DNA from: Epiperipatus broadwayi
Lineage: Eukaryota > Onychophora > Udeonychophora > Euonychophora > Peripatidae
Length of the DNA stretch: 64,000 nt
Direction: 5' to 3'
NCBI GenBank assembly: GCA_028023455.1
Contig: JAQFVV010006208.1
Location: 8,292,963 to 8,356,962 of the forward strand
Below are positions 41,351 through 53,392 of this stretch, one piece after another (position 1 is the first letter of the stretch; each line of letters starts with the position of its first letter). The notes below the pieces were generated by a model. It searched no databases. It worked only from the letters and a program-made list of their open reading frames with translations, and was not told the DNA's origin. The position numbers and the translations under genes were made by a program.

Positions 41351-43544
41351 CAACCGTTATATTAAATTAACTATATATTTTAACAATCTTGTTTGTATAC
41401 TAACTTCTGCTTCTTCTAAACTTTGGGCAAAAAGAAAAGACGAATGATATATAATGGATTGCTACTGCTGATGTAGGTGTTATATGTAGGTTAGAAGTCA
41501 TGTGATGCCATTGGTATAATTATCAAAATTTCTCATCGCGTAAACAATTATCATTGTATTATACAACAGCTGTTATTAAGTATTATATGACTCATTGTGT
41601 AGCAATATTAATGTAGCGAAATTTGAAAAGTGTTTAGTATCTGTCAATATATAAAAAAAAAAAGTTTATAATAAACTTTTTGTTATGCCCTTATATATTA
41701 AATATTCGATTATATGTTAAATATTCAACTAGTCAAGATGTATTTAAAGTTATGCAAAATTCAATTAAATGAAATACTTAATTGAAATCGATGTTGCAAT
41801 AAGCATACTTGAAGATCACAATCGGATCTAAAAGAGAAATATCTGCTTCTATTCAAACAAATACTAAAAAATATTGTATACACAAGAAATAAAACATATG
41901 TAAACTTATATGGTGTGCAGAGAGCAGCATGAGTTGTGAAGGAGAGTTATATCATCTCTGATGTCCATGCCATGAAAAAAAAGGAAACATTTTATGCCAT
42001 CTCCAGGAAGTGGCAAATCTAGGTCAATGAAAATCTAGTCCACCCTTATTTGCATATCTAGTCCACCTTAATTTGCATATTTTATTCCAGCTACTTCTTG
42101 AAAATGAAGGCTTAAACCTTTGAAAGTGCTTGAGTAAATTGATAAAATTTGTCATTCATTTGAGACGGTGATTATATATATATTATAGTTTATATTTAAT
42201 TTATACGTGTGTATTTATATTAACACAAATATAAAGTTTACAAATACTTTTCTAACACATAGCTGAATATTTAAATAATACAATAATTAAGAAGGTAAAA
42301 TGAATGGAAATAAGTGTTCAGTTAGAATAAAAGATAAAGAAAGATTATATTGATAGTGATTAAAAATTTTTTGGGGAGTAATGCAATTAAAATTACTTTA
42401 TAATGTAAATATTATATGTATTAAAGTTATATGTATAGGTATATGTTATAGAAAAAAAGAGGATAGAAAAGATTTTAAAAGAGTATAAAATAGGATGGTA
42501 AATATGTTAACGATATTATATGAATTGAAAAGGTTAGAAAATATTTTTAAATTTTTTTTTAAATTTAAAAGTTTGATAGGAATTTAATAATAATTTTATA
42601 TAAGATAATTAATCTATTTTAATGGTTGTATTTTTATGTGTGTTCAAATTTTGTAGATCTGATGAAGACTGCATGTTAAAGTCGAAACTGTAATCAATAA
42701 TAAAAGTTTTTTTGCTGAAAAGTGAAAAGCGTAAGGTTTTTGAAATTCAATATTATATATGTAAACTTAAAATAAATTTGGACAAAGCCTTTTAATATAA
42801 TGAATTTCCTAAAATGTCATTTCTTTTCTGAATGCTCAAGGTTTTTCTTTTGCTTAGTTGTGCAATGATGTGAGAAAAAGTCGTGCAACACATTTTTTTC
42901 TGAAATGAGGATTATTGAATTCAGTTATTTGAATTTCAAAGAAAATTTGACATTTCTCTTGAAGAAAGCTCTGAACAAAAATAACAGACGTATTTTATTT
43001 TAAATATTTTGTCTGCTCTCACAAAAAAAATAAATGTATATTTCCTGAATAAATTATGCTGACATCTCACAACCTCAACATTGCATTTTTGGGGGAAAAG
43101 ACCTAAGTATGGTAGACCCTTTTGTGAGATATTAATAAAATATGTAAAGCAAAATTGATAATAACATACTAAAAATTATGGGATAGCATTAGTGAATTTA
43201 CATATTTTTCTGAATTAGACAAGAATATTAAAAATGCATAAGAAATCCATTTAATATCAGTATTTATGTAACAACGAATGATCTGTTAGATGCAAAAGAA
43301 ATTCTAAATCTGTTTTCAGATAACTATATCAAAGTTAAATCTGATGTAAATACATTTATAACATTTTGACTGCAAGTTAGTAATGGATATCTGATTTCTT
43401 TTCCCAGTTCATTGTCTTTGTGAAATTCTGTTTTCCGTATTTGTAGGCTTCAAAAAAGAAAAAATGGAATCTCAACGTAAAACATTAATTACATCTAAAA
43501 ATTAAAAAAAAAACACCTAATTTTTAGAACTGATTTCTTTGTTA
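41351..43544. other. AT-rich stretch with two isolated HHR-like relics
   Basis: At 42657-42700 TCTGATGAAGACTGCATG, TTAAAGTCGAAACTGTAATC contains CTGATGA, GACT/AGTC stem II, GAAA and a CTG-T-A end. At about 42090-42145 TGAAAATGAAGGCTTAAACC, TTTGAAAGTGC is a weaker version. Neither has a clear stem I. No protein gene was seen. Confidence 0.5.
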
Positions 43545-43940
43545 ACTATATTCAACTTTTATAATATTAATATTATGTTAGTTCTTTATTACTTTTACAA
43601 TGCGTTTTACAGCCCACTCGATTGCCCCAGCAATCTTCTTCAGAACTTCTTATTGACGGTTTCGATTACCCCAGAAGTCTTCTTCAGAATTATAACAAGC
43701 ACAATACAAATACATGAATACAAATATACATGAACATATAATTTCATGTATATTTATTATTTCATGTATATGTTCATGTATACTTGTATGCATGTATTTG
43801 TATTGCTTGCTATAGTTCTGAAGAAGGTTGTTGTGCAATCGAAAACGTCAATAGTGGGTTGTAAAAAGCATTGTAAAAGTAATAAAGAACTACAATGATA
43901 TTAATATTATATGGATTTGGCAACACAGTAAGAAAGATAA
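43545..43940. mobile_element. RZ-4 foldback
   Basis: Left arm TTCTTTATTACTTTTACAAT, CAGCCCACTCGATTGCCCCA, GCAATCTTCTTCAGAACTTC, with a second partial motif TTTCGATTACCCCAGAAGTC; right arm TGAAGAAGGTTGTTGTGCAA, TCGAAAACGTCAATAGTGGG, AAGCATTGTAAAAGTAATAA. The centre is ATACATGAATACAAATATAC and its complement. Confidence 0.75.
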
Positions 43941-44212
43941 AGTTATTATTTTTATAGGACATGCCCAATGCTCGTACATTTAATAATATTTTTTTTACTA
44001 ACATTAGCTAATGTGTTTACATGTTTGTAATTTATTTCAATGCAAATGTTAAAAAAATATATTATGATTGTTATTTATGCATAAATAAAATATTATTTAT
44101 TCTGAAAAGGTTTAATTAGAAAATGTATTCATTCTAGGCTTTTAATAAATTTAGAAGAGTTTTATTTATCGAGGTGTCAATTATTCTACCTAAAGGAAAA
44201 AAGATGAATCCT

Positions 44213-44386
44213 TTAAATATCACATGATTACTTTATGCTTACACAAGCTGTTTACAGAGAAGTGAAACTCTACATACAGTAGTAGCACCACTCGGTGCAA
44301 ACCAGAGTAATCAACAGACCTTCCTGCATCCATTGATTACTCTGGCTTGCACTGAGTGGCATTACTGTATGGAGAGTTTTGCAGCA
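44213..44386. mobile_element. RZ-1 remnant foldback without ribozyme
   Basis: AATATCACATGATTACTTTA, CACAAGCTGTTTACAG, ACATACAGTAGTAGCACCAC and CAGAGTAATCAACAG are joined directly to ACCTTCCTGCATCCATTGAT and GGCATTACTGTATGGAGAGT. The middle, including the HHR, is deleted. Confidence 0.78.
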
Positions 44387-44747
44387 TGGAAATCAATATT
44401 TTTGGAAAACAATGGTGTAGAGGATTGAATTCATTTTTAAAAAATGTAATTCATATAGAACATTAAATAATAAAAATTATGAAATAGCTTTAAACAAACA
44501 GAAGTACTGATTAGTGTTATTTTTATTGTTGGGTGCTGTAAAGTGGACATTGCCTCATGAATAAGTCCAATCTATAAAATAAACAAAAAAAGTTGACCAA
44601 TCAAATACATACTCCTAATTTGAATTAACTCAATTCTAATTAGAAACGGAAGAATTAAAACAATCTCAATATCAAAAATTAAAAAAATAATTGCAATTAA
44701 AAAAAAAAACTGCAAAGAAATGTAAAAGAGTCAAATCCAATAATCAT

Positions 44748-45232
44748 CATATGATCACCATCTCTTATACTAGCACATGATTGTTATTAAACAAGGCAAA
44801 TCTCTCCATACAGTAGTTGCCACCCTGTGCCAACCAGAGTAATCAATGGATGCCAGAAGGAGGGTTGCATTAGATCCTAAGATCTAGGTGCAGTGCTCTC
44901 AGATCCAAGGCTCCTCACTGATGAAGGCCACAAGCCAGAAGCTAGTCTGGAGTTATTGGATGAGTAGGAAGGCAAATCTCTCCATACAGTAGTGCCACCC
45001 TGTGCCAACCAGAGTAATCAATGGATGCCAGAAGGATGGTTGCATTAGATCCTAAGATCTAGGTGCAGTGCTCTCAGATCCAAGACTCCTCACTGATGAA
45101 GGCCAGAAGCTAGTCTGGAGATATTGGATGAGTAGGCACTAGATGGGGATTTTATGCACAAGCTTTCTGGCATCCATTGATTACTCTGGTTGGCACAGGG
45201 TGGCACTACTGTGTGGAGAGTTTTGCCTTGTA
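44748..45232. mobile_element. RZ-1 complex copy with 176-bp internal tandem and 10-bp TSD
   Basis: CAATAATCAT flanks it (44738-44747 and 45233-45242). Starts with CATATGATCACCATCTC, then the block AAGGCAAATCTCTCCATACA occurs at 44793 and again at 44969 (period 176). Each block runs through an inverted junction into a plus-strand HHR (44903-44961 with GAAGC for GAAAC; 45078-45129 with an 8-nt stem II deletion). Ends GAGAGTTTTGCCTTGTA. Both ribozymes are broken. Confidence 0.85.
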
Positions 45233-45379
45233 CAATAATCATATAAATAGCATTTTTTCAGAACAAACTATCATTTGATTTTTCTGGCTGCTCAAAAGCA
45301 GATTAATTATCATTCATCAACAATCTTTTCAAACATTTTACACTTTTAAATGAACAAAATCATCTTGTCAAATAATTAA

Positions 45380-45602
45380 AACAAACAATTTCAACTTTCT
45401 CATCTATGGCTTCAAGTACATTTTCAGGTCTATATCCATTTGTTTATTTTTCTTGACATCATGGAATTTTCAAATCTTCGCCAGTACCATAATTTGAAAG
45501 TATCAATATTTTTCCTATTCTTCTTCTTTACTGTCCAACTTTCACATCCATAGAAAGTGACCAGAAGTACCACAATTGAATCACTTTGATTTACATTTTT
45601 AA
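45380..45602 (-). pseudogene. LINE fragment of RTE/BovB-like type (C-terminal piece)
   Basis: The minus strand reads VTFYGCESWTVKKKNRKNID and then TFKLWYW, the usual YGCESW(T)IKK...IDAFELWCWRR signature near the C-terminus of several LINE reverse transcriptases. About 200 bp, no flanking RT. Dead fragment. A related one is at 57.63-57.83 kb. Confidence 0.72.
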
Positions 45603-46716
45603 AAATATATCCTTATATCTAAAAAAAACTTCCATATTTTTTCATTAACAATTCGACTAGTATTAATCTGTGATGAACCTCTTGACTATTAAAATATTTG
45701 AGAACATAAGTATTTGTACAAAAGTAAATATAATGTAAAGAACTTTATTACTACATAATTCTAAAATAGGGCTTCATTGAAGTCTACATACGGATCCAAA
45801 TATAACACTAGAATAATGAGCTAAACTATTATCAATGATTATTAAAAGCAATAAGAAATAAAAGTGCAACCAATCTACCTTTAGGCAGCGAACATAGAAT
45901 ATATATGAAGATGTTTATGAAAATCAACAATATATAATGAGAAAAGTTTTAATTCATACATTTATTAATGAATATAAACTGATTTTTATAGAAAAAAAAA
46001 TGTTTGTATTATAGAATTATATAAGAGAAAATGGTGGTTGATAACAAAAGTTACGAAGACATCAAACTTTTAAGACTTATTATAAAGTATTGCTCTAGAT
46101 ATTATAATAACTTTCCACCTTCCCCCATATATTTTAATCACATGAATAAAAGCATCTGAAAAAGGTAAATGACCATAAAATGCAATTCTTCTCCTACCAG
46201 TGCTCTATAGTCAGTCCACATCTTAATCTTTGAAATTTCACTATCCTTGATTATATTTATCAATATGAAACTATTGCAGATTGCCTTCACAACTATGACA
46301 CTATCTTTTCCAGACAAATCCTTTAATGATTACTACTAATCTCTTATTTAATCCAAGAATGCCATATAGAGCACTCACATTAAACTTGGAGTAGTGATGG
46401 TTTAATTTTATTACGTTGAACCCTTATTTATAAAAATAACAAGTTAGATCTTTTAAAACAATAGTGTAATCAAACACCAGTTTTTATTCATAATCTGAAA
46501 AAAAAATTATAGTAAAAATTCAAATTAAATAAGTCAATTTTTTTTTTCCATATTCAATCTTTAAGCAGACATTTCACACTCATCTACTATTGAGGACAAA
46601 TCTAGATCAAGTCCATAGGTATATTAATAATTTTTATTAGTCATTCATTAGACTAGAGATTATCCAATACTGAATAATGTTTCTGTAGTGTAATTTTCAA
46701 TAGACAACCCTCATGC
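45603..46716. other. AT-rich stretch, no feature recognised
   Basis: Near 46150 CATCTGAAAAAGGTAAATGA, CCATAAAATGC might be one more decayed HHR-type relic (GGT/ACC stem), but it is too degenerate to annotate. No gene was seen. Confidence 0.35.
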
Positions 46717-47015
46717 AAGGCAGGGACTTGTTTCTATCCACTTTGTGGAGGGGTGTAATAATAAATATATGATCAAAAATGTGAAAAAGATCAATGATAT
46801 TCATGCTGAACTAGCGCTCATCAGTTGTCCCAGACCACAACTGACTGAGATCTACGTGCAGTGAGATACAGATTGATGAAAGTTGCAAGAAACTAATCTG
46901 GGGATGGTGGATGAGTAGGCATGACAGGGATTTTACGTACAAGCCGTCTTGCATCCATTGATTACTCTGGCTTGTACTGGGTGGCACTACTGTATGAAGA
47001 GTTTTATCTCTGTAA
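46717..47015. mobile_element. RZ-3 fragment joined to RZ-1 fragment
   Basis: 46717-46842 is an RZ-3 end (minus; GAAAAAGATCAATGATATTC, CATGCTGAACTAGCG, CTCATCAGTTGTCCCAGACC; CTGATGA kept, GAAA lost). 46843-47015 is a plus-strand RZ-1 end with a broken HHR and TGGCACTACTGTATGAAGAG. Confidence 0.68.
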
Positions 47016-47446
47016 ATATTAAAACACCAGTGAAAATAAACAAACACCGAAGTCTCATTTTTTGAAATTTTTAATATTTTTTTCATAACATAATGTATTA
47101 TAGAGGGAAAAGAACTACAATACATTTATTTATTTATAGCATATTGCAATATATACAAAAATTGAACTGCGGCATAAAAGCTGCATGGGGGGGGGGGATT
47201 TATAGGTAAAAATTGGGAAATGGACTGTAAAATGATGGTCATCCAATTTATTTGAAAATAAATACAAAACAGTATATAAATTAATTTTTTTTATAGAATT
47301 ATTCTTTTATGGACTGATTAATTTTTTATAATTACCATTACTTATAATAAAAAACTACACATTAAATTCAAGTTTAATGAAAAAAATTTACACAAGTTTG
47401 TTTAAAAGAGAAATTTAAATTGATAAAAGAATTATAAAAATGAGTT

Positions 47447-47544
47447 GAATTAATAGTAGAATAAAACACTTTAATAGAAATGAAGCAATAAGACAGAATT
47501 AATAGTAGAATAAAACACTTTAATAGAAATGAAGCAATAAGACA
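47447..47544. repeat. Perfect 49-bp tandem duplication
   Basis: GAATTAATAGTAGAATAAAA ... GAAGCAATAAGACA occurs at 47447-47495 and again, identical, at 47496-47544. The flanking 47020-47660 is otherwise AT-rich without a gene. Identity suggests a recent slip. Confidence 0.9.
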
Positions 47545-47661
47545 AAAGTATAAAATAGTGAATTATTAAAACAATAAGATAGATGTGTTGATAAGCTGAG
47601 AAGGAAGTGTAAATGATTTATGTAATAGAAAAAACAAACTATAATAAATCATAATGAACAC

Positions 47662-47858
47662 AAAGGCAAAATTATCCATGCACTTGCACCACTCAATGCA
47701 AGCCAGAGTAATCAATAGATGCAGGAAAGTTTGTGCATAAAATCCCTATCTAGTGCCTACTCATCCAATATCATCAGATTAGTTTCTAGCTAAACCTTCC
47801 TGCATCCACTGATTACTCTGATTTGCACTGAGTGGTGCTGCTGTATGGAGAGTTTTAT
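47662..47858. mobile_element. RZ-1 remnant foldback
   Basis: Minus-type start CACAAAGGCAAAATTATCCA, AGCCAGAGTAATCAATAGAT and TCATCCAATATCATCAGATT into half an HHR (GATTAGTTTCTAGC). It is then joined to the inverted end TAAACCTTCCTGCATCCACT...GGTGCTGCTGTATGGAGAGT. Confidence 0.76.
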
Positions 47859-47860
47859 AG

Positions 47861-48410
47861 AAGAATAGATGCATTAATAAAGAATAAGGAGTTTGTGAGA
47901 TGGAGAACTGGTATGGAGTGTAAAAAGAGTTTAAATATTTATAGAAGTAAATAGAATATTGGGTGCAAGTTAATTTATGATAATAGCAAGGAAATTTAAG
48001 ACTCGAACAAGATCTTTAACAACAAAGGAATATCCACATAAATGGGAAAATGTGAGTGATTCAGTTTGCAAGTTGTATAAGGAGGGCCTAGGAATCATTA
48101 GGCATCTGTTAATTGAATGTAAATGCCTGCAAGCAGAAAGAATACAAATAATGAAGTTGTGGAAGAATAAATATAAACAAAGTGATTATACAGAAAGTGG
48201 GATTTTGTTTTTTATGCTTGGTTTGGAACAAGATAAGGGTAATTAGATATAAAGGCTATGGAATTGACAAAGATTATGTTGTGGAAATGGGATGGAGCAG
48301 GATAGAGAAGAAACTTAGGTTGGGGATGGAAAGGTAAAGTGGCGAACCGGATTCTCTGGACATAGTGGCTGAGAAATTCCTGACTCTGAAAAAGAAGTCA
48401 CAGTGCATCA
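47861..48410 (+). pseudogene. LINE-A 3' end
   Basis: Encodes NKEFVRWRTGM and NIGC.LIYD, then KFKTRTRSLTTKEYPHKWEN, CKLYKEGLGIIRHLLIECKC (second zinc-ligand Cys changed to Tyr) and MKLWKNKYKQSDYTESGILF. The 3' UTR ends AGAAGTCACAGTGCATCACA. Immediately bounded by RZ-1 pieces on both sides (47858 and 48416). Confidence 0.85.
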
Positions 48411-48415
48411 CATCG

Positions 48416-48477
48416 CCTCTGTGCAAACAGCTTATGTAAGCATAAAGTATAGTGATCATGTGATGTTTAGTGGTTTG
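48416..48477 (+). mobile_element. RZ-1 terminal fragment
   Basis: CTCTGTGCAAACAGCTTATG, TAAGCATAAAGTATAGTGAT, CATGTGATGTTTAGTGGTTT: the last 60 bp of RZ-1, with LINE-A inserted just before it. It is the other half of the 47662-47858 remnant, so LINE-A appears to have inserted into RZ-1. Confidence 0.75.
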
Positions 48478-49137
48478 AACCATAATAAGCATCCTTATTA
48501 CATAATCAAATTGCCTGATAATTTTGAAGAATCTTCAGTATTAAGGATATGTGAAAACGTGTATTGTGTCAATATATATAGTAAATACATGTAATAAAAA
48601 AAGAGAAAAGAGTGTATATATAGCGATTTCGTTGTTTTTTTTAAAATTTTTCCTACTTCCGGCTTAGTTATTTTTATACATACTAGTGAATTAAGAAGTC
48701 AGTGATTTAATAGAAATATTTTCCAACAAATGAGTTGTTGTAGTAATAAATCGTACAATTTCTAAGTAAAAAATAACATAACAAATTGCATTTTCACATC
48801 TGGATTGGTGAAGGATATGATAATGAGAGTAATATTACATCCATAAGAACTGTCATTTTCTGTCACTCTGATGTCCTTTTTCTAGGGGGTGGGAGACATA
48901 GCTTCAAAAAATCTTGTAATACTAAAATTTTATATCTTCAGTTATAAATATTAGACATTTATTTTTTATCAGAAAAACTTTGGATTTAGCAACAATAGAG
49001 ACGGAAGAGACAATAAAAATATACATAGAATAAAACAATAAAAATTTGTTAAATGATATTTTAGTTTCAAAGGTAACCTTTATTAAATAAAAGATTACAT
49101 AAATTTTCGGTGTTACAAAGGTAAAACAATTATTAAC

Positions 49138-49600
49138 CAGGTTTACAAAAGGGACATACCCTCAATAACAATTATATCCATAAAAGGGTTGCTATAATCT
49201 TGTTTAATGTGTATCTCTGTCCATGGGTCTACATGGCCCAACCACCGAGAAGTCATCCATCGCCCAATGATCTCCATCCCTGGGGCCCGAAGCGAAGACC
49301 CAAATGCTTCAGCTAAATAGGCGGACATCCAGCATGGCACCAATCACCACAACAGGCAATAAGGTCCAAGGCACCAAGACCCGTAAACATTAAATCCTTG
49401 ACCCACAGCTGAGCCATGCCGAGACCATTATAGATACTTCAGTCTCCCAATTCAACAGTCCGATTGGGCAGAAACCACATTCAGTCTACCTGCCCAAAAT
49501 TGGAATGCCAACTAGGGAAAAGCTAACAAGTAACAAGCACAGATCTGCACTACTCAAAACCAACCTAACAAGAGAGCTCAACAGCCCATCATTAGAATAT
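49138..49600 (-). other. GC-richer block of unknown origin (possible solo LTR)
   Basis: About 460 bp with clearly higher GC than its surroundings. The minus strand starts near TGATGGGCTGTTGAGCTCTC and includes CTTCGCTTCGGGCCCCAGGG. Downstream at 49090 on the same strand an AATAAAG polyadenylation-like signal follows. Regulatory-looking, non-coding, single copy here. A solo LTR or an imported fragment is possible, but no terminal TG...CA pair or TSD could be proven. Confidence 0.35.
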
Positions 49601-49815
49601 TCATTTAAATTTTTAAAGAAGTAATAAATATAAAGAAGTTAACAGAAGTAGTATTTGTCTCATGTACTTAAAGTAATACATCATTAAACATTACATAATC
49701 ACCATTTTCTGAGCTTAAACGAGTGGTTAAAACAGTAAGTGCCATGCAGTGGAAAATATAGTAATCGATAAGTACAAGAAGACTTGTGTATAAAATCCCT
49801 ATATAGTGCCTACTC

Positions 49816-49874
49816 ATCCAATATCCCCATACTAGTTTCTGGCTTGTGGCATTCATCAGTGAGGAGTCTTGAAT
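49816..49874 (-). ncRNA. Hammerhead-like motif, RZ-1, GTA triplet
   Basis: Minus strand: ATTCAA, GAC, TCCTCA, CTGATGA, ATGCCACAAGCCA, GAAA, C-TA-G, GTA (still an allowed NUH triplet), TGGGGA, TA, TTGGAT. Stem II closes less well (TGC versus GCC). Confidence 0.6.
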
Positions 49875-50355
49875 CTGAGAACACCACCTAGATCTTAGGA
49901 TCTAATGCAACCCTCCAGCAGCTACCTTTTACCTATTTAATTAACTATAATACTATGAATCCAAAATAAAAACAGATGTTTTCAATCCAAGCTAATTCAC
50001 TTATACAGTCATATAGATTTGAACCCAGTTCAGTATCTGTACACTTTGGCAATTTTAGTTCTTTAATAACCATATTCAAACATTATCCTTTGGCAGGAAT
50101 AATATTAAACCACTAAACATCACATGATCACCATTTCCTATGCGTACACAAGCTGTTAAAACAGTGACACACTTTCCATACAGTCACACCACCCAGTGTA
50201 TAAATGCTAAACTATATGACCATATAAGCGAATGAGTTTCGAATGAAAACACCTGCTTTCACTTTGGACTCATAGCTTTATAGTTAATTAAAAAGGTAAA
50301 AGATGGCTTCTGGAGGGTTGCATTAGATCGAAAGATTTAGGTGCAATGTCCTCAG

Positions 50356-50414
50356 ATCCAAGACTCCTCACTGATGAAAGCCACAAGTTAGAAACTAGTC
50401 TGAGGATATTGAAT
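50356..50414 (+). ncRNA. Hammerhead ribozyme, RZ-1, fully Watson-Crick inner stem I
   Basis: ATCCAA, GAC, TCCTCA, CTGATGA, AAGCCACAAGTTA, GAAA, C-TA-G, GTC, TGAGGA, TA, TTGAAT. The inner stem I U-G wobble of other copies is a U-A pair here, so all six pairs are Watson-Crick. Stem II has one G-U. Confidence 0.72.
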
Positions 50415-50814
50415 GAGTAGGTACTAGATGGAGATTTTGTGCACAAGTCTTCTTGCATCCATTGATTACTCTGGCTTGCACTGAGTGGCGTTACTGTATG
50501 GAGAGTTTGTTACTGTGTTACTTAGATAATACTTAGTGCTCCTACATGGTATTTATAACTGAATGGATGAAAAAGTAATCAACAAAGAATGAAATGTTTG
50601 CATTTACTTTTAAATGTATGGCTACAACAGTGAGTATTAAATAAAAGAAAGCAAAAGTTAGAGCAAACACAAAATGGGTACGAAATAAAAAGGAGCCAAC
50701 AGTTAATATTTAATACAGATTATATCTATAAATTTAACAATAAATGTAGAAAATGTTATTTTTTATTGACCCTAAATTCCAATTTCAGTGATGATGATGA
50801 TTATTATTATTATT

Positions 50815-51240
50815 TACTTGTTAAGCATGTTTTATGAGTTCTTACTTATGGATCTGAGACTTGGACACAACAGAAGAGCAATACAGAGACCTCAGATAGC
50901 TCAAAGAAGTATGGAGAGATGCATGTTAGGAATAACAAGAAGAGATTGATACCAAAATACATGGTGAAAGAACAAACAGGTGTTACTGATATCATTGAAA
51001 AATTAGGAGACTGGAGTTGAGAAGGACATAGTGCTAAAAATATAAGTTGGAATCTTAAACTGGATTCCAAGAGATTGTAAAAGACCTAGTAAGAGAGCAC
51101 ATGTGAGATGGATGGATAAAATAAGGGTGCTGGGATAATGTGGAAAAGATAGGCTAGTGATCAGAGAAGATGGATTGAAATTGAGAAGACCTTCATCCTG
51201 CAATGAATCGATAATGGTTGAGAATGAGGATGATAATGAT
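50815..51240 (+). pseudogene. LINE-B 3' end
   Basis: Reads LTYGSETWT-like (TTACTTATGGATCTGAGACT), AIQRPQIAQRSMERCMLGI, then LETGLQEIVK-type sequence (ACTGGATTCCAAGAGATTGT) and ends GAGAAGACCTTCATCCTGCA, ATGAATCGATAATGGTTGAG. About 425 bp, 5'-truncated. Confidence 0.82.
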
Positions 51241-51781
51241 TTGGTAGTTTCTACGAATGATTTTGTTTTTAGAATAATTTTTTTTTAATATTTTGTGTAT
51301 GAACAGACTTTTTTTTTTTTGTAAATTAAATTATTTTCATTTTATTTAATATAAATTTGTCACAATAAATTCAAGAATAAATGTGGGCATAATATTTTGT
51401 ATTAGTTAGTTTTTATTTTGCTCAGTGCTAAAACTATGTTGATAAATAAAGGGAATATATTGTTCATTATAGGACCATCCAATAATTTTTAATAATGATG
51501 AAGTTCACTATATACAAGTTTCTGATGTCATTTATGAAAATTTTTGCAGATAGCAAGGATCGGAGAATAGTATGTAGTGCTGATAAGTACTTATATGATA
51601 TGGTAGAAAGTTTGGAATGAAAATAAATATGGGCAATGAGTTGTCAACATTAAAATATACACAAAACACAAAGTCAGAGAGAAGATCAATATTTTTAAAT
51701 ACTTGAGAGTTGGATAGTTACTGATAAAAATAATAATAAAGAATTCAGAATGCAAATTGTAATGACTAAATAAAGGTAATT

Positions 51782-51855
51782 TACATAGAGGCAAAACTCT
51801 CCATACAGTAGCACAAAAGGAATGGTGATCATGTGGTGAGGTTTAGTGGTTTAAA
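51782..51855. mobile_element. RZ-1 extreme remnant (both ends only)
   Basis: GAGGCAAAACTCTCCATACA, GTAGCACAAAAGGAATGGTG, ATCATGTGGTGAGGTTTAGT: 3' end joined to the opposite terminus with everything between deleted. Confidence 0.65.
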
Positions 51856-52046
51856 GGTAATTTGGAGGGCAACTGCAATTAGATTTTTAAAAACGTTTTA
51901 TTTGAATAACATTTATATGAAACAGAACATGACCATATAAAAGATGGCTTTAGTGATATAGATTTGGTAAAAAATGAAAGTTATAGGTGGAATGGAACAT
52001 TAGCAAGAAGAAATATTGAAAATAGTAATTGAATAAATATTATTCA

Positions 52047-52560
52047 GAGGCGATATGATGCACTGTGACTTCTCCTTATTCGGAGTCAGGAATCTCTCAG
52101 CCACTATGTCCAGAAAAACCTCTTAGCCACTTTCCCTTTCTCACTCTAAGTTTTTCTCATATTCTTCTGTATCCTACTCCATCCCCATTTCCACAACATT
52201 ATCTTGACAGCTCCATGGTCTTTATATATCTAAATCCCCCTTATCTTTTCCCAAACCCAGCATAAAAACCAAGAATCCACTTTCTATATAATCGCTTTGT
52301 TTATATTTACTCTTCCACAACTTCATTATTTGTACCCTTTCTGCTTGCAGGCATTTACATTCAATTAACAAATACCTAATATGGTGCGGCAAAACTTTCC
52401 ATAAAGTAGTGCCACTCGGTGCAAGCAGAGTAATCAATGGACGCAGGAAGGTTTGTGCATAAAATCCATATCTAGTGCCTACTATATTGAGTTTTGCCGC
52501 TGTGTAAACAGCTTGGGTAAGCATAAAGAATGGTGATTATGTGATGTTTAGTGGTTTAAA
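52047..52560. mobile_element. LINE-A 3' end (minus) joined to RZ-1 remnant
   Basis: 52047-52384 is LINE-A minus strand (GATGCACTGTGACTTCTCCT through CAATTAACAAATACCTAATA; encodes RYLLIECKCLQAERVQIMKL). 52386-52560 is an RZ-1 remnant (CGGCAAAACTTTCCATAAAG, GCATAAAATCCATATCTAGT, then GAGTTTTGCCGCTGTGTAAA and GTGATGTTTAGTGGTTTA). LINE-A and RZ-1 adjoin each other repeatedly in this window. Confidence 0.8.
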
Positions 52561-53378
52561 AAATATTACTTACGGAGAAAAGGTGGGAAAAGAAATTACA
52601 ATGGGCATTTTTGAAACCTAAAGAGATTATGAAAGATATTTTGGAAGAGATGGTAGAGGTAGGTAAAAAAGCAGAGAAAAAATAAATTACAAATGGTTTT
52701 AAAAGGGAGGGAAATCGTTATGAGTATTAATAAATAATCAAATACTTAGCCATTCAGGAAGTCACATGACAATCACGCAACGGAAATGACATGCCTCGTC
52801 ATAAAACGTTTTTATTATGTCATAGAAAAACTAGAAAGCAAACTGTTTTTGTGAATGAGATGTATTTTTGGGAGACAATGATTCTGTAGAATATCAATAA
52901 TAAAAAAATCATAATGACTTGAGCTTAACTTTTTTAAAAAAAAGTTTAAAAGCCAAGTTGTGAAATGTTTGTTTTTTTATGTAAGGATTTCCCCAAGTAG
53001 ACTGGAAATTTTGAATGATGATAAATTTTGACATTTTAAAAAAAGTTATTTTTAAATTTTCACTATGAAAAAAGATAATGAGTTTTTTTTTAAAACAAAA
53101 CAGAATTTTTAAAATTGGAAGTCAATGAAATGTGATGGTGAGTGATGAAAAATGTTGATATACTGATAGATAAATCATGAAGTGAAAATTACTGTGAGAT
53201 TGTTAATTTAATTCTTTCAAGTTTTTTTTTGTTTTGTTTTTATCTGTAGTCTTTCAGCATAGTTCAGCCATACGTAACTATCCATCCAACCCTATCTTAT
53301 ATGAAGAAAGAAGAGTGAGACAATCTAAACTAAATTAAAACTGATCTGCCTTGCTTTCAATTCGATTCACGCATTTAT
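52561..53378. other. AT-rich stretch, no feature recognised
   Basis: No repeat family or frame was supported. Confidence 0.4.
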
Positions 53379-53392
53379 TAAACTCTTATTCA

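Larger units (their letters stand above)
49680..50520. mobile_element. RZ-1: full-length minus unit followed by a second, inverted-end unit
   Basis: The terminal motif AAACATTACATAATCACC (49686) recurs as AAACATCACATGATCACC (50115), a 429-bp unit. Unit 1 has a minus HHR (49816-49874) and the full 3' half (ATATAGATTTGAACCCAGTT, CCATATTCAAACATTATCC). Unit 2 turns into a plus-oriented arm with an HHR at 50356-50414 and ends GGAGAGTTTGTTACTGTGTT. It shows tandem and foldback structure in one insertion. Confidence 0.85.
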
